From: an uncultured Paracoccaceae bacterium
GTDB taxonomy: Bacteria; Pseudomonadota; Alphaproteobacteria; Rhodobacterales; Rhodobacteraceae
NCBI GenBank assembly: GCA_947488175.1
Contig: CANKYO010000008.1
Location: 62,001 to 126,000, forward strand
Direction: 5' to 3'
DNA: 64,000 nt
Shown here piece by piece: positions 51,992 to 61,571 of this stretch. Under the pieces are notes generated by a model. That model saw nothing but the letters and a program-made list of their open reading frames with translations, was not told the DNA's origin and searched no databases. The position numbers were made by a program, and so were the translations under genes. How positions within the stretch are numbered: position 1 is the stretch's first letter; the number at the start of each line of letters is the position of its first letter.

Positions 51992-53106
51992 ACATGCATT
52001 CATCCGACGCGGCCACCGCAGAAGAAGCCATCGCCGCACAAGAGGCCCTGCCGCCTTTGACCAACGAAGAAGCAACGCAAGTGGCGATGTCCAACACGCT
52101 GCTGACGCCGCGGTTCTATACCACCGATTTTGACGAAATGGACGCGATTGACGTCACGCCCGTCCGCGAAGAGTGGGACAAGCTGATCGCCCGCATGAAA
52201 TCGGACCCCAACAAGGGTCATTTCAAGAAAAACGAAGACTGGGACACCGTCGATTGGGACGGGATGGAGCCGAAGCTGAAGGCAGAATTCATCGACTTCC
52301 TGATCTCATCCTGCACCGCCGAATTCTCGGGCTGTGTGCTTTACAAGGAAATGAAGCGGCGCGGGTCGAATGAAGATATCACCACCCTCTTCCAGCTGAT
52401 GGCACGAGACGAGGCGCGGCATGCGGGCTTCATCAACGATGCCCTGCGCGAGGCGGGAATTGCCGTGAACCTCGGCTTTCTGACGCAAGCCAAGAAATAT
52501 ACCTATTTCCGGCCCAAATTCATCTATTACGCCACCTATCTGTCGGAAAAGATCGGCTATGCCCGCTACATTACGATCTATCGGCACCTGGAAAAGCACC
52601 CCGAGCATCGGTTCCACCCGATTTTCAAATGGTTCTGCGAATGGTGCAATGATGAGTTTTCACATGGCGAAGCCTTCGCGCTCCTGCTGAAAACCGACCC
52701 CAAGCTGACGGAAAGCTGGGTTAACCGCTTGTGGATCAAGTTTTTCCTGACGGCTGTTTTCTCGACCATGTGGGTGCGCGACCATCAGCGGCCTGAATTC
52801 CACAAGGCGCTGGGCGTCGATCCTGAATGGTACGGACAAGAAGTGTTCCGCAAGACCTCCGATATCTCGCGGCAGGTCTTCCCGATGGTGCTGGATATCG
52901 ACCACCCGCGCTGGAAGCCGACTTTGCGCCGGATGGAAGCCGCCAATGTGCAGATCGCCCATGGCCGCAAGCAAGGCGGCTTTGGCGGTTGGCTGAAACG
53001 GATGGCCGGTTCGGCCAAGGCGGGGTTTGCCTTTGTGTCGCTTCTCACCATCCCGGTCGAGAAAAGCACGGTTCCCGCCTCCCCAAGGATGGAGCCTGCC
53101 TACTGA
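51988..53106 (+). CDS. acsF: Oxygen-dependent Mg-protoporphyrin IX monomethyl ester cyclase
   Basis: A 372-aa di-iron enzyme forming ring E of bacteriochlorophyll with O2. The two E-x-x-H motifs are MARDEARHAGF (about residue 137) and CNDEFSHGEAFALL (about 225). ATG 51988 overlaps the preceding ORF stop (ATGA). AcsF without a bchE in the window fits an aerobic phototroph. Confidence 0.95.
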   Translation: MNMHSSDAATAEEAIAAQEALPPLTNEEATQVAMSNTLLTPRFYTTDFDEMDAIDVTPVREEWDKLIARMKSDPNKGHFKKNEDWDTVDWDGMEPKLKAEFIDFLISSCTAEFSGCVLYKEMKRRGSNEDITTLFQLMARDEARHAGFINDALREAGIAVNLGFLTQAKKYTYFRPKFIYYATYLSEKIGYARYITIYRHLEKHPEHRFHPIFKWFCEWCNDEFSHGEAFALLLKTDPKLTESWVNRLWIKFFLTAVFSTMWVRDHQRPEFHKALGVDPEWYGQEVFRKTSDISRQVFPMVLDIDHPRWKPTLRRMEAANVQIAHGRKQGGFGGWLKRMAGSAKAGFAFVSLLTIPVEKSTVPASPRMEPAY

Positions 53107-53891
53107 TGACTTCACCCTGGATCGCATCGCTGTTTGCCGTTTTCGTCTGGTGGTTTTCCACCGGGGCGATTTTGGTGGCGGTGCGCCGGGCGGATCGTTT
53201 GGGCCGCCACGGCATGACCGTCTTTTGCTGGTTGCCGATGCTGGCGGCCGGGGTTGCGGCGGTGGCCCTGTCGTTGCCCGCTGCCAATGTACTCGGGGCC
53301 TATATGGGATTCATCGGGGCGCTCGCGATCTGGGGCTGGATCGAACTGGCATTTCTGGCGGGTGTGATCACCGGGCCGATGCGGCAGGATTGCCCGCCCG
53401 GACTGTCTGGCAAGGACCGGTTTTTTCGGGCATTCAGCACCGTTGCCTATCATGAATTGGCGCTGGTGATTGGTCTGTTGGCCCTTGTCGTCGTCTCGGA
53501 CGGCGCCGCGAACCGGATGGCGGTATCAACCTATCTGGTGCTGTTCCTTGCCCGGATCTTTGCCAAGCTGAACCTGTATTTCGGGGTGCCCCGCATCAAT
53601 ACCGAATTTGTCCCCGACAGATTGGCACACTTGAAATCCTATTTCCGACGCGGGCCTGTGACCCTCGCCTTTCCTGCCGCAATCACGGTGCTGACCGCGC
53701 TGCTTGCGGTCTGTGCCGAGCGGCTGTGGTCCGCGCAGTCGGATGCCACCGTCGTGGGCTTTGCCCTGCTGACCGCCCTTGCAGCACTTGCCCTGCTGGA
53801 ACACTGGCTGATGGTGGTGCCGCTGCCTGACGCGAAACTCTGGCGCTGGATGCTGCCCGCGCCCAAGACAATGACCAAAGAAGAAAGATAG
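53106..53891 (+). CDS. puhE: Photosynthetic complex assembly protein PuhE
   Basis: A 261-aa membrane protein with seven or eight hydrophobic segments, including [20 protein letters not shown] and [20 protein letters not shown]. PuhE modulates core-complex assembly in Rhodobacter capsulatus. It overlaps the acsF stop by one base; the longer in-frame stretch inside acsF is not used. Confidence 0.9.
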   Translation: MTSPWIASLFAVFVWWFSTGAILVAVRRADRLGRHGMTVFCWLPMLAAGVAAVALSLPAANVLGAYMGFIGALAIWGWIELAFLAGVITGPMRQDCPPGLSGKDRFFRAFSTVAYHELALVIGLLALVVVSDGAANRMAVSTYLVLFLARIFAKLNLYFGVPRINTEFVPDRLAHLKSYFRRGPVTLAFPAAITVLTALLAVCAERLWSAQSDATVVGFALLTALAALALLEHWLMVVPLPDAKLWRWMLPAPKTMTKEER

Positions 53892-53895
53892 ACCG

Positions 53896-55110
53896 ATGGA
53901 TTTTGATGCCCTGTTCAACGCACAACTGACCGCGCTCAAAGACGAGGGCAACTATCGCTATTTTGCCGAGTTGGAGCGGAAATGCGGAAAGTTTCCGCGC
54001 GCTGCCAACCATGACGAGGATGGCGTGCGCGATGTGACTGTCTGGTGTTCGAACGACTATCTGGGCATGGGTCAGCACCCAAAGGTGATCGCGGCCATGT
54101 GCGAAGCGGTCGAGCGCACGGGCACCGGCGCTGGTGGTACCCGGAACATCAGTGGCACCAACCACGATCATCTGCTGCTGGAACAGGAACTGGCGGATCT
54201 TCACGGCAAGGAAGCAGCATTACTATTTACCAGCGGCTATGTATCAAATTGGGCCGCCCTCTCGACCCTTGGCAGCCGGTTAAAGGATTGCGTGATCCTG
54301 TCCGATGCAGGCAATCATGCGTCCATGATCGAAGGTATCCGCCATTCCCGCGCGACCAAGGTCATCTGGAAGCATAATGATGTGCATGATCTGGAAATGA
54401 AACTGCGTACCCTGCCAAAAGACGTGCCCAAGATTGTCGCCTTCGAAAGCGTCTATTCCATGGATGGCGATATCGCCCCGATCCGCGAGATTGTCGAAGT
54501 GGCCGAGAAATACGGGGCTATGACCTATCTAGACGAAGTGCATGCCGTCGGCATGTACGGCCCGCGCGGCGGTGGCGTCAGCGAACGCGAAGGGCTGGCG
54601 GACCGGATCACCCTGATCGAAGGCACGTTGGGCAAGGCATTTGGCGTTGTGGGCGGCTACATCACCGGATCAGCCGCGCTTTGCGATTTTATCCGCAGCT
54701 TTGCGTCCGGGTTCATCTTTACCACAGCGTTACCGCCAGCGGTGGCGGCGGCGGCCCGCACATCCATCGCCTATCTCAAGGAATCGCAGATGGAGCGTGC
54801 CCGCCAGAAACGGCAAGTGGCACGCCTGCGCGCCGCATTGGACCGCGAAGGCATCCCGCATATGCACAACGAAAGCCACATCGTGCCGGTGCTGATCAAG
54901 GACCCGGTCAAGACCCGGATGCTGGCCGACTACCTGATGCGCGAATGGGATATTTATGTGCAGCCGATTAATTATCCGACCGTTCCAAAAGGGACCGAGC
55001 GGTTGCGGTTTACCCCGTCGCCACTGCACACGGACGCCGATATTGACCATCTTGTCAAAGCGTTAAGCGTCTTGTGGCGACAATGTGCGCTGGCCCACGC
55101 GGTCGCCTGA
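53896..55110 (+). CDS. hemA: 5-aminolevulinate synthase
   Basis: A 404-aa PLP enzyme of the C4 tetrapyrrole pathway (glycine plus succinyl-CoA). [35 protein letters not shown] and the PLP lysine in [14 protein letters not shown] (about residue 244) are diagnostic. Its place five bases after puhE ties precursor supply to the photosystem operon. The genome may carry a second copy, as Rhodobacter does. Confidence 0.96.
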   Translation: MDFDALFNAQLTALKDEGNYRYFAELERKCGKFPRAANHDEDGVRDVTVWCSNDYLGMGQHPKVIAAMCEAVERTGTGAGGTRNISGTNHDHLLLEQELADLHGKEAALLFTSGYVSNWAALSTLGSRLKDCVILSDAGNHASMIEGIRHSRATKVIWKHNDVHDLEMKLRTLPKDVPKIVAFESVYSMDGDIAPIREIVEVAEKYGAMTYLDEVHAVGMYGPRGGGVSEREGLADRITLIEGTLGKAFGVVGGYITGSAALCDFIRSFASGFIFTTALPPAVAAAARTSIAYLKESQMERARQKRQVARLRAALDREGIPHMHNESHIVPVLIKDPVKTRMLADYLMREWDIYVQPINYPTVPKGTERLRFTPSPLHTDADIDHLVKALSVLWRQCALAHAVA

Positions 55111-55223
55111 CGGGGTTAACGCATTCTTTTGCAGATGGGGGTGGACCGTGCCGCCTGTTGCATTACATTGAACCACGACTGGGGCAAACGGTCACCAAAG
55201 TAAGATCGAAAAGGAACACGATC

Positions 55224-55667
55224 ATGAAAAAGTTTACTATTGCAGCCGCATTTGCCGTGCTCGCAGCGCCTGCTTTTGCAGACGGCCATGCATCCACCCA
55301 AGGTGATGCTGCCGCCGGTGAAGAGCAGTTCAACCGCCAGTGCGTCGCCTGTCACGTCGTGGCAGATGCCTCCGGCGAAGTTCTGGCCGGACGCAACGCC
55401 AAGACCGGTCCGAACCTCTACGGGATCGCGGGTCGCATCCCCGGCACCGAGGAGGGTTTCCGCTACAGCGATTCACTCATTGAACTGGGTGAAGCAGACC
55501 TGGCTTGGACCGAAGAATCCTTCGTGGCCTATGTGCAGGACCCCACCGGCTGGCTGCGTGAAGTGCTCGATAACCGCCGCGCACGTGGCAAAATGGCCTA
55601 TCAGGTCCGCCAGGAAGAGCAGGCTTATGACCTGTACGCCTATCTTTCGACGTTTGCCGCCGAATAA
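55224..55667 (+). CDS. cycA: Periplasmic cytochrome c2-type protein
   Basis: A 147-aa exported monohaem cytochrome. Signal peptide residues 1-20 (AFAVLAAPAFADGHA), haem site QCVACH near residue 37-42, and a probable axial Met in RGKMAYQVRQ. It would reduce the photo-oxidised reaction centre. AAGGAA precedes ATG 55224. A strong terminator follows. Confidence 0.9.
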   Translation: MKKFTIAAAFAVLAAPAFADGHASTQGDAAAGEEQFNRQCVACHVVADASGEVLAGRNAKTGPNLYGIAGRIPGTEEGFRYSDSLIELGEADLAWTEESFVAYVQDPTGWLREVLDNRRARGKMAYQVRQEEQAYDLYAYLSTFAAE

Positions 55668-55692
55668 GACAGACCTATCGCTAGGTTTTGGG

Positions 55693-55723
55693 GCCGCGAG
55701 CGGAAACGCTCGCGGCTTTTCTT
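55693..55723 (+). terminator. Rho-independent terminator after cycA
   Basis: A perfect 10-bp stem (GCCGCGAGCG/CGCTCGCGGC) closed by a GAAA tetraloop and followed by TTTTCTT. It ends transcription of the long bch-puh-acsF-hemA-cycA unit and overlaps the last codon of convergent bchO. Confidence 0.9.
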
Positions 55724-56564
55724 ATTGGTTGATCAGGGTAGCGATCGTGTTGGCGTCTTCCTCGTGGGCCAGATGCCCCAGACCGTCAAGTTCCGTCAGT
55801 TTTGCGTTGGGAAGTTTGTCCACCGCATCCCGGCTGACCTGGGGGGGAACAGCCATATCGTTCAGTCCGGCGATCAGGTGGACCGGCGCATCGATCTCGT
55901 CCAGCCGCGACAACAGGCCGTCCAGCGACCATTGCGCCATCATCGACAGGGTCGCGTCTACATGTCCCTTGTCCGTGGCCAGCCGATAGTAGAGCTCCAG
56001 CCCCTCCTGATCGAGCGTTGAACCGGTCCCCCGGATCAGGTTGCGCACACTGCTGCGCGTTGTCGTCGCCGCAAACATGCTCGCGCTGAAGGGCGTGACC
56101 GCCAGCGCCTTGGCCATCATCGGAAACAGCCAGCCGGCAACCCCCTTGAACTTTCCCAAGGCGGCATTGATGCCGACGATCCCGTCAACAGGGCGCAAAC
56201 CCAGTTCCCACAGGCGCAGTGCAATCGCAGCCCCGGCGGAATGGCCGATGATCCGCGACGGCACCCAGCCCTCATGCCGGATCAGGCCCAGAATATCCTC
56301 TGACATGTGATCCAACCCGCACCGCTGTTGCGCACCCAACTGCGTGAAACCCTGCCCCGGAAGATCGAACATCACGACATGATGCTCCTGCGCCAGCAAC
56401 GGAAACAGGTGGCGAAAACTTTGCGTTGCGCCCCCCGCCCCGTGGATCAGCAGAACCGTGTCACCTTCCCCGTTTTCCTGCACATGCCAGCGGTGCGGGC
56501 GATGCAGGACCTGTCGCGAATGCTCTGTCAAAGGCCATATCGCCGGGTCCGGGGGCCAGCGCAT
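55722..56564 (-). CDS. bchO: BchO, alpha/beta hydrolase of the Mg-chelatase operon
   Basis: A 280-aa alpha/beta-hydrolase with the oxyanion region LLIHGAGGATQSFRHLF, nucleophile elbow IGHSAGAAIAL and a late GLGHLAHEED His. BchO is always linked to bchID; its reaction is not established. Its ATG directly follows the bchD stop. Confidence 0.92.
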   Translation of the reverse strand: MRWPPDPAIWPLTEHSRQVLHRPHRWHVQENGEGDTVLLIHGAGGATQSFRHLFPLLAQEHHVVMFDLPGQGFTQLGAQQRCGLDHMSEDILGLIRHEGWVPSRIIGHSAGAAIALRLWELGLRPVDGIVGINAALGKFKGVAGWLFPMMAKALAVTPFSASMFAATTTRSSVRNLIRGTGSTLDQEGLELYYRLATDKGHVDATLSMMAQWSLDGLLSRLDEIDAPVHLIAGLNDMAVPPQVSRDAVDKLPNAKLTELDGLGHLAHEEDANTIATLINQ

Positions 56565-58229
56565 TCAGTCGCCCAGCGCGGTGGCAACAGATTGCGACAG
56601 CCTGTGTGCATCGGCCCGCGGCAACGGTAGATAGGCCGCGTCGAGCGTCTGGGCGAGATTGCGCAAGGTCGGTTCAGGCCGGTTGCCGGTGTCGATGACG
56701 ATGGCGTCAACACCATTGGCCCGCAGCGCCTTTGCGACCTGTTGGGCGTCAGTCGCCGCTTGTTTGCGGTCAGCGGTCCCGTCCAGTGCGATATTTGCCC
56801 GGCCATCGGTCAGGATGGCGATTGTGGGGGTCAAGCCACGCCGTTGTGCGTGTTGTGCCTGCTCAAACGCGGTGATCATGCCGGCCGCTAGAGGTGTGCC
56901 GCCACCGCCGGGCAGGCCCGCGAGCCTGCGTTTGGTTTGAACGAGCGATCTTGTGGGCGGCAGCAACAACTCTGCCTCGGCCCCCCGGAACGCGACCAGT
57001 GCCACGTGATCCCGTCGCGCATAGGCCTGCGCAAGCAGCAGTTCGACAGCCCCTTTCGCCTCTGCCAGTCGGGTCAGCGCGGCAGAGCCGGAGGCGTCGA
57101 CCGTAAAGATCAGCAGCCGGTCGGATTTTTCCTCGAACCGCTTCACCCGGATGTCAGCGGGGCGGATCTGCAGCCCATCCTGTCCGGTCGCATTGCGCCG
57201 GATCTTCTGCCACGGTGCGGCAGCGCGAAGCGTGCCGATAATATCAATACGCGCCCCATCACTCAGCCTGCCGGCCCGCGACGGCAATGGCCTGCCGCGC
57301 CGGTTGCCCTTGCGTGCGGCACCAGTACCGCTGCCACGCCCGGCGCGCGCCTTCTGCGCGGCCAGCCGATCCAGCAGGTTGTCCGGCAACAGCGCACGAA
57401 CCGCATCAAGGAGCAATTCGTCAGGGATATCCAGTGTGTCGTCGGTGTTCTGGTTCTCCATCTGGTCCGGCGGCGGGGCCTCCGGTTCCTGCGGGGCAGG
57501 TTCGGGGATGCGAGTCGCGCGATGGGCAAGGGTCCGGGCGCAGGCGATTTCGACATCTTCGGCCGTGACCCGATCCCGGTCGTTCAGGATCGCGTGGGCC
57601 TTGGCTGCTCGCAGAGCAAATAGCGGGGCACGCAGGCTGTCGATGCCAAGATCAGCTGCGATGCGGGTGATTTGGCCAATGATGTCTGGCGGAACATAGG
57701 GCAGTGCCCGAGCGCTGGCGTCGCGCTGAAAGCGCCCGCCCGGGGGGGCGGTCGGGCGCTGCCCGGCGCTGCCGGGCGGGATGGTGGATATCTCATGCAA
57801 GCTGATGTTCGACAGTTCTATGTGAAACGCCAGTCGTTCCGCCAGCTTTGCATCAACGGCCTCATCCGGCTCACCCCCCTCATCCAGCGCGATAAGCGTA
57901 TGACCCGCGCCCTTGTCCAACGCCACCGCCAAATGCGCGGCAAGCCGCACCGGTGCCCGCTCGGCCATGGCAAGGATCATCGGACCGGGCGTGGCAAGCA
58001 GGCCCTGCTCCTGCACCAGATGCCCAGTCGTCAACGTGGCTGACAGGTCGAGCCCGCCAAAGAGTGCTTCGTCAGATATGGCGGGGTGGATGCGTTTGGC
58101 GTCGGGATCGGCGAGCCTTAGCAGGGCATCGCGGACTGGTCCGGATCGGGCGCGGATCGTGACCCCGCCGAGCCCCGGATCAATCGCCAGCAATTGCAGC
58201 GCCAGCGTGGCCTGTTGCCAGCTATCCAA
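56565..58229 (-). CDS. bchD: Magnesium chelatase subunit D, with a palindromic repeat inside
   Basis: A 554-aa AAA-plus/von Willebrand protein. The N-terminal AAA-like part is followed by a Pro- and acid-rich linker (about residues 285-300, then further) and a C-terminal VWA domain with the MIDAS motif DASGS in IFTVDASGSAALT. I start at TTG 58229, overlapping the bchI stop, with GGAAGA upstream; longer frames run into bchI. A repeat at 57735-57782 encodes PPGSAGQRPTAPPGGRFQ in frame (about residues 150-166), which I do not recall from other BchD proteins. Confidence 0.9.
   Translation of the reverse strand: MDSWQQATLALQLLAIDPGLGGVTIRARSGPVRDALLRLADPDAKRIHPAISDEALFGGLDLSATLTTGHLVQEQGLLATPGPMILAMAERAPVRLAAHLAVALDKGAGHTLIALDEGGEPDEAVDAKLAERLAFHIELSNISLHEISTIPPGSAGQRPTAPPGGRFQRDASARALPYVPPDIIGQITRIAADLGIDSLRAPLFALRAAKAHAILNDRDRVTAEDVEIACARTLAHRATRIPEPAPQEPEAPPPDQMENQNTDDTLDIPDELLLDAVRALLPDNLLDRLAAQKARAGRGSGTGAARKGNRRGRPLPSRAGRLSDGARIDIIGTLRAAAPWQKIRRNATGQDGLQIRPADIRVKRFEEKSDRLLIFTVDASGSAALTRLAEAKGAVELLLAQAYARRDHVALVAFRGAEAELLLPPTRSLVQTKRRLAGLPGGGGTPLAAGMITAFEQAQHAQRRGLTPTIAILTDGRANIALDGTADRKQAATDAQQVAKALRANGVDAIVIDTGNRPEPTLRNLAQTLDAAYLPLPRADAHRLSQSVATALGD
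57735..57782. repeat. REP-like GC-rich palindromic repeat, copy inside bchD
   Basis: GCCCGCCCGGGGGGGCGGTC is followed by GGGCGCTGCCCGG and CTGCCGGGCGGG. It aligns over about 45 bases with the intergenic copy at 63592-63640. It forms nested GC stems (GCCCGG/CCGGGC). It is read through in frame by bchD on the minus strand. Confidence 0.7.
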
Positions 58230-59223
58230 GAACGTCTTCCACGGTGCGGGCGACCCGTGTCCCGCTGCCCGCCTCATCCAGCGGATCGCGGCGCAAGCGG
58301 TGACGCAACGCCATCGGGGCGACATCACGAATATGCGCGCGGGTCAGGGCGGTGTCATCGCGCCACGCGGCATAGGCGCGGGCGGCCTTCAGCAACGTCA
58401 GTTCACCGCGCAACCCGTCAGAGCCAAGCGCGAGGCACAGTTCGGCCACATCGTTCAGCGTCTTGTCAGGCGTCTTCAGCTTCGCCAGCGATTTGCGCGC
58501 CTTCAGAATACGGTCGCGGATCGCGGCATCTTCGGCCTGCCAGCGCAGCATGAAGGCAGCGTTGTCATTTTCGAACGCATCGCGGCGTTTGATCACCTGA
58601 ACGCGGGTGTCGATATCCTTGGGCGATGTGACCTCCACCGACAGCCCGAACCGGTCGAGCAGTTGCGGGCGCAATTCACCTTCCTCCGGGTTGCCAGACC
58701 CGACCAGAACAAACCGGGCAGGATGGCGGATCGACAGCCCTTCGCGCTCCACCACGTTTTCACCGGATTGGGCGACGTCGAGCAGCAGATCGACGATATG
58801 ATCCTCAAGCAGATTGACCTCATCAATATAAAGGTAGCCTCGGTTGGCTTTGGCCAGCAGGCCGGGCTGGAACGCCTTTTCACCCTTGGTAAGCGCCCTT
58901 TCGATATCCAGCGCGCCGGTCACCCGATCCTCTGTCGCGCCAAGCGGCAGATCGACCACCGGCGTCGGCACCTCATGCGCGCGCCTTGTCTTCAGGTTGG
59001 CCCAGTCCGGTACATCCGCTGCCTTGGCGCTGTTGACCGGGCAGTGCCTGATCGCCCTGATCGGCGGCAGCAATGCGGCCAGCGCGCGAACGGCCGTGGA
59101 TTTGCCGGTGCCCCGGTCACCAAAGACCAGCACACCACCGATGGATGCGTCGATGGCAGTCAGGATCATCGCGCGTTTCATTTCTTCTTGGCCGACAATG
59201 GCGGAAAACGGAAATGGGGTCAT
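58222..59223 (-). CDS. bchI: Magnesium chelatase subunit I
   Basis: A 333-aa AAA-plus ATPase of the chelatase motor. FPFSAIVGQEEMKRAMILTA at the start, Walker A GDRGTGKST near residue 36, Walker B GYLYIDEVNLLEDH near 132 and FVLVGSGNPEEGELRPQLLD. Start 59223 overlaps the crtA stop (ATGA); an upstream in-frame extension is not used. Confidence 0.96.
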   Translation of the reverse strand: MTPFPFSAIVGQEEMKRAMILTAIDASIGGVLVFGDRGTGKSTAVRALAALLPPIRAIRHCPVNSAKAADVPDWANLKTRRAHEVPTPVVDLPLGATEDRVTGALDIERALTKGEKAFQPGLLAKANRGYLYIDEVNLLEDHIVDLLLDVAQSGENVVEREGLSIRHPARFVLVGSGNPEEGELRPQLLDRFGLSVEVTSPKDIDTRVQVIKRRDAFENDNAAFMLRWQAEDAAIRDRILKARKSLAKLKTPDKTLNDVAELCLALGSDGLRGELTLLKAARAYAAWRDDTALTRAHIRDVAPMALRHRLRRDPLDEAGSGTRVARTVEDVLG

Positions 59224-59924
59224 GCAACCTCCGGCTTTTTCAGGGGCGATGTGCCGTTCCATGTACCCCGGTCGGAATGCACAGCGAAACGGGCAAACAG
59301 TTCTTCGGAAAACCAGCGACCTTCGCGGACCGCCTTGATGGCGGCACCATGGGGGCCGGTGCGGGCAAAACCATCCATCGTGGTCTTGTCAGGCCAGATC
59401 GAAAACGTGATCTGGTCCAGCATCGGCAATTCGCCGATCCCGGCCTTGAACAACACATTCGGATCAGCGCCGATATTGGCTGATATGTCGGGCACCTGTT
59501 TCCAGAACTGCATCAGGGCAGACTTGCGGATCGATGCGCGCGTCAGCGCGGCCATCGGGCCTGCGGCCGGCGCATCATCGGGGGCAAATGGCGCGACACC
59601 GCCCCACGCGCCGCGCACGGAACGGGGTTGGAGGAATACGGTCCAATCCTCGGCACTGCGGGTGCGGTAGCGTTGAAAAACAGGCGCGCTGGCGGTCCGG
59701 TCCTGCGCCAGCTCCAGCGTTTGCCAGGTGGCAAGGATGGCAATCGTATAAGGGTTGACCGTCGGGCTGAACCCTTCGCCCTTGCCCGCGCCGCACAGCT
59801 TCCAGAAACCGATATCGGGGGTCCGTGCCAGTGGGCGTCGCGCGGCCCCCATCATCATCAGCGCCCACGCCCGGGCGCGCAGCCCGGAGAAGCGAAAGAA
59901 TGACAGGGTGACAGTCTGGGTCAC
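59220..59924 (-). CDS. crtA: Spheroidene monooxygenase
   Basis: A 234-aa CrtA that oxidises spheroidene to spheroidenone. It starts at GTG 59924; LSFFRFSGLRARAWALMMMG and FWKLCGAGKGEGFSPTVNPY are conserved. It leads the minus-strand unit crtA-bchI-bchD-bchO and is divergent from crtI, sharing two PpsR boxes. Confidence 0.93.
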   Translation of the reverse strand: MTQTVTLSFFRFSGLRARAWALMMMGAARRPLARTPDIGFWKLCGAGKGEGFSPTVNPYTIAILATWQTLELAQDRTASAPVFQRYRTRSAEDWTVFLQPRSVRGAWGGVAPFAPDDAPAAGPMAALTRASIRKSALMQFWKQVPDISANIGADPNVLFKAGIGELPMLDQITFSIWPDKTTMDGFARTGPHGAAIKAVREGRWFSEELFARFAVHSDRGTWNGTSPLKKPEVA

Positions 59925-59943
59925 GGGCAGAAACCTTACGTAG

Positions 59944-59961
59944 TGTCAATTTATCCTGACA
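59944..59961. promoter_or_regulatory. PpsR/CrtJ box, crtA-proximal
   Basis: TGTCAATTTATCCTGACA fits TGT-N12-ACA with TGTCA/TGACA arms. It lies 20 bp upstream of the crtA start. Confidence 0.8.
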
Positions 59962-59998
59962 TAGGACCGGCCAGTTGGGAAGATCGCGCGATAATATT

Positions 59999-60016
59999 TG
60001 TCAACTTAACCTTACA
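59999..60016. promoter_or_regulatory. PpsR/CrtJ box, crtI-proximal
   Basis: TGTCAACTTAACCTTACA fits TGT-N12-ACA and lies 17 bp before the crtI ATG, overlapping a TTGTCA that could be its -35 element. Centre spacing from the previous box is 55 bp, compatible with cooperative binding of two PpsR tetramers. Confidence 0.78.
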
Positions 60017-60032
60017 CTATTACTGTTGAGGT

Positions 60033-61571
60033 ATGATGACACCTGATCAGAGCGACTCGCACGCTGCTATCGTTATCGGTGCGGGGCTTGGCGGCCTTGC
60101 CGCAGCGATGCGTCTGGGCGCCAAAGGCTATGCCGTCACCGTGCTGGACCGGCTGGATCGACCCGGCGGTCGCGGATCATCTGTCACGCAGGATGGACAT
60201 CGATTCGACTTGGGACCGACCATTATTACGGTGCCGCAGGTCTACGAACAGCTTTGGGCAGCCTGCGGGCGCGATTTTCACAAGGATGTCGATCTGCGCC
60301 CGATGGACCCGTTTTACGAGGTGCGTTGGCCGGACGGGTCAACCTTCACCGCCCGGCAGGATACCGAGGCCATGCTGGCAGAGGTCGCCCGCCTCAGCCC
60401 CGGTGACGTGAAGGGTTACCAGAAGTTCCTCAAGGACAGCGAACGCCGCTATGTTCTCGGCTTCGAAGGCATGGTCGCCAAGCCGATGCATCGGTTATGG
60501 GAAACGATCAAGGTACTGCCGCAATTTGCGATGCTGCGCGCCGATCAGTCGATCCTTGGGCTGGCCAAGCGCCGGGTAAAGGACGCGCGCCTGCGCATGG
60601 CGCTGTCGTTTCATCCATTGTTTATCGGTGGCGATCCGCGCCATGTGACGTCGATGTATGCCCTTGTGGCGTATCTTGAGAAGGAATTTGGTGTGCATTA
60701 CGCCATGGGCGGGGTGCAGGCAATTGCGGATGCGATGGTCAAGGTCATTCGATCTCAAGGCGGTGAGGTGCGCCACGGGGTCGAAGTGGACGAAATTCTG
60801 GTGAAGGACGATGCCGCGCAAGGCGTCCGCCTGACAGATGGTGAAGTGATCCAAGCGCCTTTGGTCGTCAGCAACGCGGATGCGGGGCACACGTATCAGC
60901 GACTGCTGCGCCGCAAACAGCGCAAACGCTGGACCGACCGCAAACTGACCTCGCGCCGCTGGTCGATGGGTCTCTTCGTCTGGTATTTCGGCACCAAAGG
61001 CACGGCGCAGATGTGGCCGGATGTGGGGCACCACACGATCACCAACGCGCCGCGCTACGAAGGCCTGCTTAAGGACATCTTTATCAAGGGCAAGCTGGCC
61101 GATGACATGAGTCTCTATATTCATCGGCCTTCACGCACTGATCCAAGCGTGGCGCCCGCCGGGGATGATACGTTCTACGTGCTGTCGCCCGTCCCACATC
61201 TGGGTTTTGACGACCCTGTCGATTGGGAAACCGAGACCGAGACCTACAAAGCCAAGGTACAAGCCGAGGTGGAAAAATACCTCCCCGGTTTCGCCGACCA
61301 TATCAGCACCGAAATGACCCTCACCCCCGCCGATTTCCGTGATCGGTATCTGTCACCCAACGGCTCTGGCTTCTCGATCGAACCCCGCATCCTGCAATCC
61401 GCATGGTTCCGGCCCCACAACATCAGCGAAGAGGCCAGGGGCCTTTATCTGGTCGGCGCGGGCACCCATCCCGGCGCAGGCGTGCCGGGGGTGATCTCCA
61501 GCGCTGAGGTGCTGGGTAAACTGGTGCCCGACGCCCCGGCGCAACCCGAACTGAAAATGGCAGCCGAATGA
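60033..61571 (+). CDS. crtI: Phytoene desaturase
   Basis: A 512-aa FAD-dependent desaturase that turns phytoene into neurosporene or lycopene. The FAD motif VIGAGLGGLAAAMRLGAKGY and DRPGGRGSS-type region are N-terminal, and VGAGTHPGAGVPGVISSAEV is the bacterial-type C-terminal signature. A second ATG lies three bases in. It overlaps crtB by four bases. Confidence 0.96.
   Translation: MMTPDQSDSHAAIVIGAGLGGLAAAMRLGAKGYAVTVLDRLDRPGGRGSSVTQDGHRFDLGPTIITVPQVYEQLWAACGRDFHKDVDLRPMDPFYEVRWPDGSTFTARQDTEAMLAEVARLSPGDVKGYQKFLKDSERRYVLGFEGMVAKPMHRLWETIKVLPQFAMLRADQSILGLAKRRVKDARLRMALSFHPLFIGGDPRHVTSMYALVAYLEKEFGVHYAMGGVQAIADAMVKVIRSQGGEVRHGVEVDEILVKDDAAQGVRLTDGEVIQAPLVVSNADAGHTYQRLLRRKQRKRWTDRKLTSRRWSMGLFVWYFGTKGTAQMWPDVGHHTITNAPRYEGLLKDIFIKGKLADDMSLYIHRPSRTDPSVAPAGDDTFYVLSPVPHLGFDDPVDWETETETYKAKVQAEVEKYLPGFADHISTEMTLTPADFRDRYLSPNGSGFSIEPRILQSAWFRPHNISEEARGLYLVGAGTHPGAGVPGVISSAEVLGKLVPDAPAQPELKMAAE

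Noticed and set aside
57913..59670. 585-codon plus-strand ORF
   Set aside because: It runs antisense to bchD, bchI and crtA, which are clearly recognised; its protein has no family features and reflects GC-rich codon bias.
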